Assembly: GCA_022571845.1 (NCBI GenBank)
Contig: JACZXB010000008.1
Location: 108,116-172,115, forward strand
Direction of reading: 5' to 3'
Source: Candidatus Zixiibacteriota bacterium
GTDB lineage: Bacteria; Zixibacteria; MSB-5A5; GN15; FEB-12
DNA length: 64,000 nt
Of the stretch, positions 18,363-26,664 are shown in pieces; the stretch's first letter is position 1, and each line of letters begins with the position of its first letter. The notes beneath the pieces were generated by a model, which saw only the letters and a program-made list of their open reading frames with translations, did no database searches and was not told where the DNA came from. Both the position numbers and the translations under genes were made by a program.

Positions 18363-19865
18363 ATGAAAATTCTCTATAGAGTAGTTACATTACTATCCTG
18401 CCTGATTTTGTTTTCGGCCAGCCTGTTAGCGGGTGGTTTTGAGAACATTAACATCGGCCTAAAAGCAACTGCCATGGGCAGTGCCTATCGTGCTTTGGCT
18501 GATGATTGGACTGCTGCTTATTATAATCCGGCCGCATATGCCTTGATTAATGATAACCAGCTTGGCGGAAACGCAGCCTTTGGACATTACCGCCAGACAT
18601 TAGTGCCTAATTTTAGAAGAACCAGCAACACAGATTCTTTTGAAAGTGGCTTTTTTAATGACAGAGAAATGTACAATGCCCATAAAATCCTTTCTAACCC
18701 TTCAGGTGGAATAGTTCTCAGGTTGCCGGTCTGGGGCGAGACGGTCTTTGGTTTCTCTATTTATCAGCCCTTTGACTACAACACCAACTGGACACTATTT
18801 CGTCCTCTGGCTGCTTACAACACCGCCAACGCCATACCTAACGATCAGTATAGTACTGATCTTGATGTCGTCTCTTTTCAGATTTCAGCTGGCAGAGAAT
18901 TTAAGGAAGAAAAGTTGTACCTGGGATTAGGATTGCAGCTTTTGCGAGCTGATCTGGTATGGAGCGAACTCAAATTCAGAGATAATCCGATGCCGGCGCC
19001 GTTTGATGACCGGCCATACGATATGATCCCGGAGTGGACGCATAGCGAAGGACACGGCTGGGGATTTGGAATAAAGGGCGGCCTGCTCTGGACTCCTACC
19101 GATAGAATCAATCTGGGCATTTCCGGCAATATTCCTTTTGATATTACAATTAGCGGCGACAGCTCCATGCTGAATTTTTATCTGCCAAAAGTAGGCAACG
19201 ATGGCGGCTTCTCAATTGGCACCATAGAGCATCTTTTTGCCTCCGGCTCAAGAATCAACGGACTGGCAGATTTTGAAACTAAACTAAAGCTGCCGCCATC
19301 TTTTGGAATTGGATTGTCGTTTGACATTACCAGCAAACTTACTATGGCAATTGACGCTCAGTATATGCTTTGGTCGCAGTTCGATGGTTTCCAATTTAGC
19401 TACAGCAATTTTGCAGGTCTATCGGGGTTGGTAGATACTTCTATACTCGTACAAGCTATTACAGACTCTACCAATGACACTACCAATGTAAGTGATTGGG
19501 TATACGAATCTACCTCGCATCCGGTCGTCTGGGAAAATTCCGGCAGAGTCATGCTTGGTGCCCGCTACAACCCAAGCAACCTTTTATCTCTTTTTGCAGG
19601 GGGATATGCGGACCAAAGCCCGGCTAGAAAAGCTACCCAGTTTACCCCAAACTTTGTTGATACCGGTGACAAGTATAATTATAGCGGCGGCTTTATTTTC
19701 CATATCAACGAGTGGGATATTGGACTCGCTACCAGCTATACCAGCTACCCGGATTTACAAATAAATAGAATTGATTCAGATGGAGATGGAATTGATGACG
19801 CTATCCCCGGCCTTTATCAGGCAGATTATTATGAAACAGTACTTTCATTCATATATAGGTTTTAA
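18363..19865 (+). CDS. OmpP1/FadL-type outer-membrane transport protein
   Basis: The protein (500 aa from the ATG at 18363, which has GGAG six bases upstream; TTG at 18351 and ATG at 18357 are less likely) has a signal peptide ending near LLAGGFENI. The N-terminus of the mature protein, GLKATAMGSAYRALADDWTAAYYNPA, is the OmpP1/FadL/TodX hallmark in which the mature N-terminus plugs the barrel. Strands with alternating aromatic residues follow, ending YETVLSFIYRF with a terminal phenylalanine typical of Bam substrates. Family members pass hydrophobic compounds across the outer membrane. It is followed 11 bp later by an esterase-like lipoprotein gene, suggesting joint work on a hydrophobic ester or related substrate. 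Confidence 0.85.
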   Translation: MKILYRVVTLLSCLILFSASLLAGGFENINIGLKATAMGSAYRALADDWTAAYYNPAAYALINDNQLGGNAAFGHYRQTLVPNFRRTSNTDSFESGFFNDREMYNAHKILSNPSGGIVLRLPVWGETVFGFSIYQPFDYNTNWTLFRPLAAYNTANAIPNDQYSTDLDVVSFQISAGREFKEEKLYLGLGLQLLRADLVWSELKFRDNPMPAPFDDRPYDMIPEWTHSEGHGWGFGIKGGLLWTPTDRINLGISGNIPFDITISGDSSMLNFYLPKVGNDGGFSIGTIEHLFASGSRINGLADFETKLKLPPSFGIGLSFDITSKLTMAIDAQYMLWSQFDGFQFSYSNFAGLSGLVDTSILVQAITDSTNDTTNVSDWVYESTSHPVVWENSGRVMLGARYNPSNLLSLFAGGYADQSPARKATQFTPNFVDTGDKYNYSGGFIFHINEWDIGLATSYTSYPDLQINRIDSDGDGIDDAIPGLYQADYYETVLSFIYRF

Positions 19866-19876
19866 GGGAGACGCAA

Positions 19877-21178
19877 ATGTTTGGTAAGATGATAAAGTTT
19901 ATTGCATTATCCCTGATTTCTATTTCAATGATAGTGCTCCTTAGCTGCGAAGATCGCGGTACTAATGTTCCTGCAATTTCTTCTCTCGACGGAGGCGGAC
20001 CCTGGCCTACGGCAGACCATATTCATTCTCCAGAGCTGCGCTGGCTTCTATCCAACAATATAGAACAGCTTCCGACCTGGGTCTATATTCCCCAGGTTGC
20101 TGCTCCGCCGCCTTTGGGCGTATCTCGACCAGTGCCGCTATTAATCCTATTAGCCCCTCAGGGAGCTAACAAATTTTACTTTGCACAACACGGCTTACAG
20201 GAACTCTTAAAAGAAATGATTGCCGATGGAACAATTCAACCGATGGTTGTTGCCTGTCCCTCTAACGACCCAACTTTTGGCGGATTTATGTACGCCGGCG
20301 GTTATAACTTCAGCCACCCAGTTAAGGTGATCGATTCTATAACTCCACCTTCTGGAAACAACGATGCTATCTTCAGTAAGCAGTTGGTTAAATGGATAAA
20401 TTCCCTGGGTTTTACCTTGCAAGGCCAGCAAAAGACCGGCATCGGCGGTTTCGGTATGGGCGCCTATGGTGCCTTTAGGGCAGCTTTACTAAGCGATGCG
20501 GTCTATGGTTCAATCAGTGTCACCGATGGCCCGCTCGATTTTGATGGCGACCCCGGCCTCGGATTTGGAAACGGACTGATTGACCTCTTTGATGATGCGC
20601 TGATAGAACAGGGACTCTTAAATGATAGTACTTATGTGCAGAATTTTGATTCATCCAGCGCCTGGCCGATTTCTAATATGTTTATCGGAGCAGCCTTTGC
20701 TTTTTCGCCGGAAGATACTGTACTTTTTGAACATAATTCGAGTTTCTTACCTCCACCTGTCTGGAAAATGGACAGCACTTACGGTTTTGATTCGCTTTCA
20801 CCGACCCACATCACTGGATTTAACGCTCCGAGCGGATTTAGATTCGATTATCTGCTTCCATTTGATGCAAGTGGTGCTGTTTACAGTCCAATTTGGGATA
20901 ACTACTGGTTGACCGAAAATCTGAAAAGCTTGATTGATTCTTCAACCAATAAACTCAGCGGCGTCAATCTTTGGTTTGCTACTACTACTGAATCTAAATT
21001 AAATTACTACCAGCAGACCCAATCCTGGATAAACACTCTCAAAAATCCACCCTATGTTTATAATGTGACTGAGAAAAAATATCTGGGAGTCCCCGGAAGC
21101 CCGGCTTCTGGAGATCAGTACGTATACGACCTGTTAAGAGAGATGTTGATATTCCACTCTAACAGTTTCGGCAACTAA
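19877..21178 (+). CDS. Esterase-fold lipoprotein lacking the nucleophile serine
   Basis: The protein (433 aa) starts with a signal peptide and lipobox (IVLLSC, Cys24), and a good ribosome site (AAGGGAGACGCAA) precedes the ATG. The fold resembles the esterase D/S-formylglutathione hydrolase group of alpha/beta hydrolases: VPLLILLAPQG, then PMVVACPSND, and the elbow region TGIGGFGMGAYGAFRAAL at about 187-204. In active members this elbow reads GxSMGGYGA; here Gly192 takes the place of the serine. A non-catalytic binding role, or a relocated nucleophile, is therefore likely. It is cotranscribed with the OmpP1-type barrel gene and followed by two terminators. Confidence 0.7.
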   Translation: MFGKMIKFIALSLISISMIVLLSCEDRGTNVPAISSLDGGGPWPTADHIHSPELRWLLSNNIEQLPTWVYIPQVAAPPPLGVSRPVPLLILLAPQGANKFYFAQHGLQELLKEMIADGTIQPMVVACPSNDPTFGGFMYAGGYNFSHPVKVIDSITPPSGNNDAIFSKQLVKWINSLGFTLQGQQKTGIGGFGMGAYGAFRAALLSDAVYGSISVTDGPLDFDGDPGLGFGNGLIDLFDDALIEQGLLNDSTYVQNFDSSSAWPISNMFIGAAFAFSPEDTVLFEHNSSFLPPPVWKMDSTYGFDSLSPTHITGFNAPSGFRFDYLLPFDASGAVYSPIWDNYWLTENLKSLIDSSTNKLSGVNLWFATTTESKLNYYQQTQSWINTLKNPPYVYNVTEKKYLGVPGSPASGDQYVYDLLREMLIFHSNSFGN

Positions 21179-21196
21179 CGAAGTTAGCTTTTTAGC

Positions 21197-21246
21197 AAAC
21201 CCGGCAAAGTACTCTTGTATGAGCATACTTTTCCGGGTTTTTTTTG
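21197..21246 (+). terminator. Intrinsic terminator 1 after the esterase-like gene
   Basis: A long hairpin pairs AACCCGG with CCGGGTT and, inside it, AAAGTA-CTC with GAG-(CA)-TACTTT, followed by eight T residues. It lies about 20 bp after the stop codon. Confidence 0.88.
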
Positions 21247-21287
21247 GACTTGATACAAAACAGCAACTGACAAAGTCAGCCTTTGTA

Positions 21288-21337
21288 AACCCGAAAAGCT
21301 TGCTTTTTAATAAGCATGCTCTTTCGGATTTTTTTAT
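21288..21337 (+). terminator. Intrinsic terminator 2, adjoining the bshB1 start
   Basis: CCGAAA pairs with TTTCGG and the inner arm pairs TGCTT with AAGCA and AGC with GCT; a run of seven T residues follows. The structure ends only about 9 nt before the bshB1 start codon at 21346. Confidence 0.8.
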
Positions 21338-21345
21338 ATTTATGT

Positions 21346-22056
21346 ATGGAACAGAATTTTATCTATGACTTAATCTCAGTCGGAGCACACCCGGATGATG
21401 CCGAGGTCGGCACCGGCGGTCTACTCATTGACCTGTCTAAGCGCGGAAAAAAATGCGGAATAGTTATTCTTACCAAAGGCGAAATGGGTACAGGCGGCGA
21501 TGAGCAAGTCCGGCAAGAAGAAATTCGTCAGGCTGCTGAAATAATGGGTGCAGATATTATCGAATCTTTTGACTGGGGTGATACCAGTCTGAATGACTCC
21601 TATGAACACCAAAAGCAGCTTGCAGAAATCATAAGAAAGACCCGGCCAAAAATAATAGCCACACCATATCCGCAAGTCGGCCATGGCAAAAGACAATCGC
21701 ATCCTGACCATGTTGCAACCGGCGTGATTACCGTAAACGCTGCCAATCTGGCCAGGTTAAAAAAGGCTGAAGTCGCAGGCGAACCGCATACTGTCCAGAG
21801 GATATTCCATTACTTCTTACCGCCCCGAGTCACGCCTGATTTTGTTGTAGATATAACAGAACACTTCGACCTCTGGGTTAAGGCTCTTTCTGCTCACAAA
21901 TCACAGTTTTTAAATCCTGACAAACCGATTGATTATATTGAAAATTTGACCACTATGGCGCGTTCTTTTGGAGCACAGGCGGGCTGCAAGTATGGACAGG
22001 GTTTCCGTTCGGCTGAGCCGCTTTTGATTAGGAACCTGATGAATTTGGTTGAGTAA
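21346..22056 (+). CDS. bshB1: Bacillithiol biosynthesis deacetylase BshB1 (PIG-L/LmbE family)
   Basis: The 236-residue protein carries the zinc motif AHPDDAEVGTGG near residue 14 and the second metal-binding segment SHPDHVATG near residue 120. GKRGKKCGIVILTKGEMGTGG and FRSAEPLLI are typical of BshB1. The enzyme deacetylates GlcNAc-malate, the second step of bacillithiol synthesis. The start is at 21346, because the upstream frame from 21316 lies within a terminator hairpin; no clear ribosome site precedes it. The convergent neighbours are transsulfuration genes that would supply cysteine for the next bacillithiol step. The bshA and bshC genes are not in the window. Confidence 0.88.
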   Translation: MEQNFIYDLISVGAHPDDAEVGTGGLLIDLSKRGKKCGIVILTKGEMGTGGDEQVRQEEIRQAAEIMGADIIESFDWGDTSLNDSYEHQKQLAEIIRKTRPKIIATPYPQVGHGKRQSHPDHVATGVITVNAANLARLKKAEVAGEPHTVQRIFHYFLPPRVTPDFVVDITEHFDLWVKALSAHKSQFLNPDKPIDYIENLTTMARSFGAQAGCKYGQGFRSAEPLLIRNLMNLVE

Positions 22057-22073
22057 AGCTATTGACTTGAGCT

Positions 22074-23246
22074 TTAAGCCTGCTTGATTTTCGATCTGAT
22101 AGCTGCAAAGGCCTGCCTCAGATCAATCAGCAGGTCATCGACATTTTCAATCCCGACCGACAAACGCACCAGCGAATCAGTTATTCCTCTGGCCTCCCGT
22201 TCCTCTTTAGGAATTGAAGAATGCGTCATCGAAGCCGGATGATTTATGAGCGATTCTACGCCACCGAGTGACTCGGCCAAAATGAACAACTCTGTGACAG
22301 TTGCAAAAGTCTTGACAGTTTCAAAATCCGCTTTGATCGTAAAGGAAATCATGCCTCCCGGCATGGTCATTTTATTGGGGATGGGGTTGCCGTCAATACC
22401 GGGGAAATATATTTTGTCGACTAAGTCAACTGTCTCTAGATACTCTACCAGTTTCATGGCGTTAACAGAATGCCGTTCCATCCTGATATGGAGAGTTTTT
22501 AAGCCCCTGAGTAAAAGCCATGAATCAAACGGATTTAGCTGAGCGCCGATAGCATATTGATTGAAAAAGATCTTTTCAGCTAACTCCTTTTCTTTAGCTA
22601 CAACTACTCCGCCTATGATATCGCAGTGCCCTGACAAATATTTTGAAGCGGAATGATGAACTATGTCGGCGCCAAGTTCCAGCGGTCTCTGAATAAACGG
22701 CGTGGCAAAAGTATTATCTACTGCTAATAAAATCTCTTTTGCTTTGGCTATTTTTGATACCGCTTCGATATCCACCAAATCCAAAAGCGGATTGGTGGGG
22801 GTCTCGACCCAAAAGAGTCGTGTATTTTCATTTGCTGCTTTGGCAAAGTTTTCAGAGTCGGTGCCATCGACGTAGCTGAAATCCAGTCCGAATTTTTTCC
22901 AGATTTGTTCAAACTGCCGAATTGAACCGCCGTAAAGGTCGTTTACAACTACCACATGGTCACCTGATTTCAGCAGATTTAAAACTGCGTTCATAGCAGC
23001 CAGACCGGAAGAAAAAAGATATGCCTCCGAACCATTTTCTAATGCAGCCAAGGCCCGCTCGGTTGCTTTTCGGGTCGGGTTTGACCAGCGGCTGTAAACA
23101 TATCCGGACTCATCGCCGGGGAATTCCATGCGGTAGGTCGATGACAAATAAATGGGAGTGGTTATTGAGCGCGTAGCATCTTCGGGCACCTGTCCGGCGT
23201 GCACCGCCTGGGTCTCCAGACTTCTTTTTTTCATCTTATCGCTCAT
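22074..23246 (-). CDS. Cystathionine gamma-synthase/gamma-lyase family PLP enzyme
   Basis: The 390-residue protein matches the Cys/Met metabolism PLP family throughout: TTPIYLSSTYRM near the start, YVYSRWSNPTRKATERALAALE, the LFSSGLAAMNA loop, VDNTFATPFIQRPLELGADIV, and the PLP lysine in HSASKYLSGHCD near residue 200. ESLGGVESLINHPASMTHSSIP is the conserved C-terminal substrate-binding region. The family is fully assigned, but synthase and lyase activities cannot be told apart from sequence. Pairing with a cystathionine beta-synthase just upstream (2-bp gap, with its ribosome site GGAG inside the upstream gene's end) favours gamma-lyase activity in reverse transsulfuration from homocysteine to cysteine. 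Confidence 0.92.
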   Translation of the reverse strand: MSDKMKKRSLETQAVHAGQVPEDATRSITTPIYLSSTYRMEFPGDESGYVYSRWSNPTRKATERALAALENGSEAYLFSSGLAAMNAVLNLLKSGDHVVVVNDLYGGSIRQFEQIWKKFGLDFSYVDGTDSENFAKAANENTRLFWVETPTNPLLDLVDIEAVSKIAKAKEILLAVDNTFATPFIQRPLELGADIVHHSASKYLSGHCDIIGGVVVAKEKELAEKIFFNQYAIGAQLNPFDSWLLLRGLKTLHIRMERHSVNAMKLVEYLETVDLVDKIYFPGIDGNPIPNKMTMPGGMISFTIKADFETVKTFATVTELFILAESLGGVESLINHPASMTHSSIPKEEREARGITDSLVRLSVGIENVDDLLIDLRQAFAAIRSKIKQA

Positions 23247-23248
23247 AC

Positions 23249-24262
23249 TTAAACTACTCCAAAAAAACCTTTTTCTCTCATCCAGCCGTCATTAAAAACT
23301 TTGCTGATATATTTACTGCCGCTGTCAGGAAGAATGACAACCAAAGTCTGGTCTTCATTCATGCCTTGGGCATGCTCTAGTGCAGCCCAGACCGCACCGC
23401 CGGACGAGCCGCCGGCAAATATTCCTTCAGTACGAGTCAGCTCCCGGCAGGTCAAAAAGCAGTCTTTGTCTGAAACCTGATAAACTTTGTCTATTACTGA
23501 AAAATCTATAGTGGAGCACATCATATCTTCGCCGATTCCCTCAACAAAATAAGTGTGCGGTTCTATCATTATTTTGTCCTGATAGTACCGGTAATAAACC
23601 GAGCCGATAGGGTCAACACCAACAATTTCAATTTCGGGCTTTTTCTCTTTTAGCAATCTGGCTGCTCCCGAAAGTGTGCCGCCGGTTCCGATGCCGCCAA
23701 CTAAAGTGTCAAAATTTCCGCCGGTCTGTTGCCATATTTCCGGGCCGGTCGAATGATAGTGAGCTTCAATATTATCCAGATTAAAGTACTGCCCTATAAA
23801 ATATGAGCCGGGGGTTTCACGATGCAGCCTTTTGCCTGTTTCGTAGTAACTCTCAGGTGATTCAGGTGGTACGGCAGTAGGACAAACATAAACTTCGCCG
23901 CCATAGGCCTCAAGTGTATCAATTTTCTCTTTCGACATCTTATCAGGAATAGTAAAGATCGCTCTGAAATCGTTGGCCGCCGCATACATCGCCACCGCCG
24001 CCCCGGTATTGCCGGAAGTTGCCTCGACAATTGTCCCGCCCGGTTTTAAGTCCCCGCGGGCAATTGCCTGATCTAATATATAGACCGCCATCCTGTCTTT
24101 AACAGAACCCGACGGATTTAAAAATTCCGGCTTAACCAAAACCGTTGCTTTGATATCTCTGGCAGCGGTCATTCTGCGAAGTTTGATAAGAGGAATATCG
24201 CCTATCGCTTCAGTAATGTCATTCAGGAAAAAATCAGTATTCTTAACTGACGACACAGCCAT
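23249..24262 (-). CDS. Cystathionine beta-synthase-type PLP enzyme (no CBS domains)
   Basis: From the ATG at 24262 the protein has 337 residues. It shows the fold type II pattern GDIPLIKL, PLP lysine in NPSGSVKDRMA, the phosphate loop VGGIGTGGTLSGAARLL, the ATSGNTGAA loop and the C-terminal FAGGSSGGAVWAAL. The VEGIGEDMMCSTIDFSVIDKV stretch resembles cystathionine beta-synthase more than cysteine synthase A. There are no regulatory CBS domains. An earlier ATG at 24322 is less likely because a promoter -10 (TATTAT) overlaps it. It would condense serine with homocysteine, with the following gene cleaving cystathionine. O-acetylserine sulfhydrylase activity remains possible. Confidence 0.88.
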   Translation of the reverse strand: MAVSSVKNTDFFLNDITEAIGDIPLIKLRRMTAARDIKATVLVKPEFLNPSGSVKDRMAVYILDQAIARGDLKPGGTIVEATSGNTGAAVAMYAAANDFRAIFTIPDKMSKEKIDTLEAYGGEVYVCPTAVPPESPESYYETGKRLHRETPGSYFIGQYFNLDNIEAHYHSTGPEIWQQTGGNFDTLVGGIGTGGTLSGAARLLKEKKPEIEIVGVDPIGSVYYRYYQDKIMIEPHTYFVEGIGEDMMCSTIDFSVIDKVYQVSDKDCFLTCRELTRTEGIFAGGSSGGAVWAALEHAQGMNEDQTLVVILPDSGSKYISKVFNDGWMREKGFFGVV

Positions 24263-24320
24263 TTTTTCTTCTTTTACTTGCACCTGATATTTTTGGTCAA
24301 TTTTTTCCAATCGTTTGACC

Positions 24321-24348
24321 ATAATAGCTTAGAGGCCAATATTGTCAA
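24321..24348 (-). promoter_or_regulatory. Candidate sigma70 promoter for the transsulfuration operon
   Basis: On the minus strand TTGACA (24348-24343) is followed after 16 bp by TATTAT (24326-24321). Transcription would start near 24314, downstream of the ATG at 24322 and upstream of the ATG at 24262. Confidence 0.5.
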
Positions 24349-24427
24349 GATGTTTTAATTCGTCAAAAAATACCTGCGCAAGCCCGAATATGGTCGAAAA
24401 AAAATGTTCCGGCCATTCAAAAAGTAT

Positions 24428-24456
24428 TTGACAAAATTTTGGTCAGAATATATAAA
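24428..24456 (+). promoter_or_regulatory. Sigma70 promoter for the small zinc-ribbon gene
   Basis: A perfect -35 TTGACA (24428-24433), a 17-bp spacer and -10 TATAAA (24451-24456) give a strong consensus promoter. The transcript would have a leader of about 120 nt before the ATG at 24585. Confidence 0.7.
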
Positions 24457-24584
24457 ATAGCCGAAAAGTATTGCTACTGCTGGATAAACTTGTACGGAGT
24501 TTTTTTAGACTACAGAGAGCAGGCCAAATCTGCCGAGATCCAGAACAACTTTGGTGGAAGGCCAGGACTTTAGGAGGAGTCACT

Positions 24585-24755
24585 ATGAACTGTGCTTACT
24601 GTAAGGAAAAAATAACCGGCAAACCGGTTACACAGGAAAACAACCACTACTGTTCACTAGAATGTGCCAATGCCGCGGTAGGGCATGTAGCTGAAGAAGA
24701 CGCTTCATACTATGAAGAACACGAACTCGAAGGCCTTTACGAAGAAGAAGAATAG
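24585..24755 (+). CDS. Small zinc-ribbon (TRASH/MYM-like) protein
   Basis: The 56-residue protein has one zinc-binding unit, MNCAYCKEKITGKPVTQEN and then HYCSLECANAA, giving a C-x2-C ... C-x3-C pattern that resembles TRASH or MYM-type metal-binding fingers. The acidic tail (ASYYEEHELEGLYEEEE) has no other feature. The start is clear: AGGAGGAG lies seven bases upstream of the ATG, with a consensus promoter about 130 bp ahead. The frame is open upstream to 24471, but that part is leader. Metal sensing or chaperoning is possible; nothing in the context settles it. It is convergent with greA, with only 5 bp between the stops. Confidence 0.75.
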   Translation: MNCAYCKEKITGKPVTQENNHYCSLECANAAVGHVAEEDASYYEEHELEGLYEEEE

Positions 24756-24760
24756 AATAA

Positions 24761-25237
24761 TCAGTCGCGGGAAATTTTTACTATTTCGTATTTTATAGTG
24801 CCGGCAGGCACCTGTATTTGAACTGTATCTCCTACCTCTTTACCCAAAATAGCAGCCCCAACCGGTGACTGCACAGAAATAATATCCTTGTCAACATCGG
24901 CCTCATCGGGCGAAACCAGCTTGTATACTATTTCTTCGCCATCGCTTAAATCTTTGACAGTCACTCTGGCATAAAGGTAGGCTTTGTCGTCAGGAATTTC
25001 CGAAGTATCTACCAATTGCACTCTGGAAAATCTAAACTCAATATCGCTTATCTTTCTTTCAAGATGCACCTGAGCTTCTTTGGCAGCATGATACTCGGCA
25101 TTCTCAGACAGATCACCCAGTTCGCGGGTGCGCTTAATCTCGGCCACCAATTTGGGACGCTCTTCATATTTCAGGCGCTTCAGTTCTGCCTCAAGTTTTA
25201 AGAGCCCTTCTTTGGACATGTAAATACGTTCGTTCAT
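24761..25237 (-). CDS. greA: Transcription elongation factor GreA
   Basis: The 158-residue protein has the full GreA layout: an N-terminal coiled coil (MSKEGLLKLEAELKRLKYEERPKLVAEIKRTRELGDLSENAEYHAAKE, split here into its parts only by function) with the acidic tip DLSENAEYHAAKE, and a C-terminal FKBP-like domain with SPVGAAILGKEVGD. It stimulates cleavage of backtracked RNA in stalled RNA polymerase. The gene starts 19 bp after the sodium:solute symporter stop in the same direction, so it may be read through from the thiamine transport operon as well as from a promoter of its own. Confidence 0.95.
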   Translation of the reverse strand: MNERIYMSKEGLLKLEAELKRLKYEERPKLVAEIKRTRELGDLSENAEYHAAKEAQVHLERKISDIEFRFSRVQLVDTSEIPDDKAYLYARVTVKDLSDGEEIVYKLVSPDEADVDKDIISVQSPVGAAILGKEVGDTVQIQVPAGTIKYEIVKISRD

Positions 25238-25256
25238 AAGGTACTCTTAATATAAT

Positions 25257-26663
25257 CTAACTTGATTGTTGAGACAACATACTGCTTGATTCTCTTTTTG
25301 AAAAAATCATGAATATGATTATAGACAGGCTCAAGCCGGGGAAGATAGGCTCTACCCCTAACCAGAACGTGCCGCTATCACTCATGAATTTTGACAAATA
25401 CCAAAAGAATGACAGACCAGCGCTGCAGATGATACTGACAAAGGCCGGTTTTGATGGCAGCCTGCGCTTGCCGACAAACGAAAAGAAAACCGGCACCAGT
25501 AAAGCCGGCGCGCCGATAGACCCAAACAGTCGCCAGATATCCACCACCGATTCAAAAAACAAAGCCCAGCCAACGGCCAGCACGGCTGAGATAATCAGAC
25601 CAACTCTGCTGTAGTAAATTATTTCTGGGTCTGATAGTTTCTTTACTTTGGAGACTATATCATAACCAAATGTGGAAGCTGCCAGAAACGAAAATGAATC
25701 GACCGTTGACATCACGGTCGACAGCAGCGCCACCGCAAACAGGCCCACCAGACCGGCTGGCAGTGTCTTAAGCGCCAAAGCAGGAAAAGAGGCCGCGGCA
25801 TTTTCTAACTCAGGCAAGATCGCTCTGGCATAGAGTCCGCAAACCGTCGTCAAAAAGTCAAAACCTATCCAGCACACCACAGAAATAAGAATGCCCTTAA
25901 ACGCTACATTGGGTGTTTTGGCGGCGTAGCATCTTTGGTAAAACGATGGCTCTATCAACGTTGTCAAGGCCAGCACGTACCAGGAAGCAATGTACAATCC
26001 TGAATTACCGCCATGCCAGGTAAGGTGCCTTTCGGGCAGATTTGAAACAAGAAAGTCAAAACCTCCATATTGCAGAACAAGCACAATCAGCAAGCTGATA
26101 AAGCCGAGAAACATAAGCACAAATTGAAAAATATCAGTAATAACAACCGACCTGAAAGCGCCCAGATAAACATATATTAACGAGAACGTTGTACCTGCCA
26201 CCACGCCTGCCCAAAGAGGCCATCCAAAAAACTCGCTGCCAATCAGACCGAGCATCAGCACATATGCCGCCGGTACTGTCATCATAAACAGAATGACAGC
26301 GCCTGCCACCGAAGTTTTCTGGTCGTACACCTTGGCCAGCTGCTCCGGAATGGTAATCAGCTTTTTCTCTCTGGCTTTTTTAGAAAGAAAAAAGGCGAAG
26401 ATTAATGCTGCCGCATAATACGGCACGCCAAAGACCAGCCAGTTGGAGACGCCGTACAAAAAAGTATATTCACCCACGCCGAGAATACCGCCGTACCAGG
26501 TCGATACCAGGGTGGCCACAAAGGCCGGCAGAGTTAAGCGGCGGCCATCAAGAATAAAATCAACTGCAGTTCTGCCGCTGTTACCTCTCTGCCTGCTTCG
26601 TAATCCCAGCCAGAGCAGAACTACCAGGTAGCCGGCGACAATAAAATAATCAATAGCGTGCAT
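25257..26663 (-). CDS. Sodium:solute symporter (SSS family), probable thiamine transporter
   Basis: The 468-residue protein has about 13 membrane helices and SSS signatures: DFILDGRRLTLPAFVATLVSTWYGG near the start, ITIPEQLAK, GLFAVALLSTVMSTVDSFSFLAAST with the Ser-Thr pair used for sodium, and a pattern of Gly-rich helices. It starts 1 bp after the stop of the TonB-dependent receptor gene, so both are under the TPP riboswitch. Thiamine-regulated SSS transporters are known in other bacteria (ThiV in comparative analyses of TPP riboswitches), so thiamine or a precursor such as HMP is the likely substrate. Direct proof is lacking, and other solutes remain possible. Confidence 0.85.
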   Translation of the reverse strand: MHAIDYFIVAGYLVVLLWLGLRSRQRGNSGRTAVDFILDGRRLTLPAFVATLVSTWYGGILGVGEYTFLYGVSNWLVFGVPYYAAALIFAFFLSKKAREKKLITIPEQLAKVYDQKTSVAGAVILFMMTVPAAYVLMLGLIGSEFFGWPLWAGVVAGTTFSLIYVYLGAFRSVVITDIFQFVLMFLGFISLLIVLVLQYGGFDFLVSNLPERHLTWHGGNSGLYIASWYVLALTTLIEPSFYQRCYAAKTPNVAFKGILISVVCWIGFDFLTTVCGLYARAILPELENAAASFPALALKTLPAGLVGLFAVALLSTVMSTVDSFSFLAASTFGYDIVSKVKKLSDPEIIYYSRVGLIISAVLAVGWALFFESVVDIWRLFGSIGAPALLVPVFFSFVGKRRLPSKPAFVSIICSAGLSFFWYLSKFMSDSGTFWLGVEPIFPGLSLSIIIFMIFSKRESSSMLSQQSS

Positions 26664-26664
26664 G

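Noticed and set aside
21316..21345. Earlier start for bshB1
   Set aside because: The codons lie within the terminator hairpin and T-run.
24323..24427. Possible SAM or S-box-like leader for the transsulfuration genes
   Set aside because: The conserved SAM riboswitch core elements are absent and the likely promoter leaves a leader of only about 50 nt.
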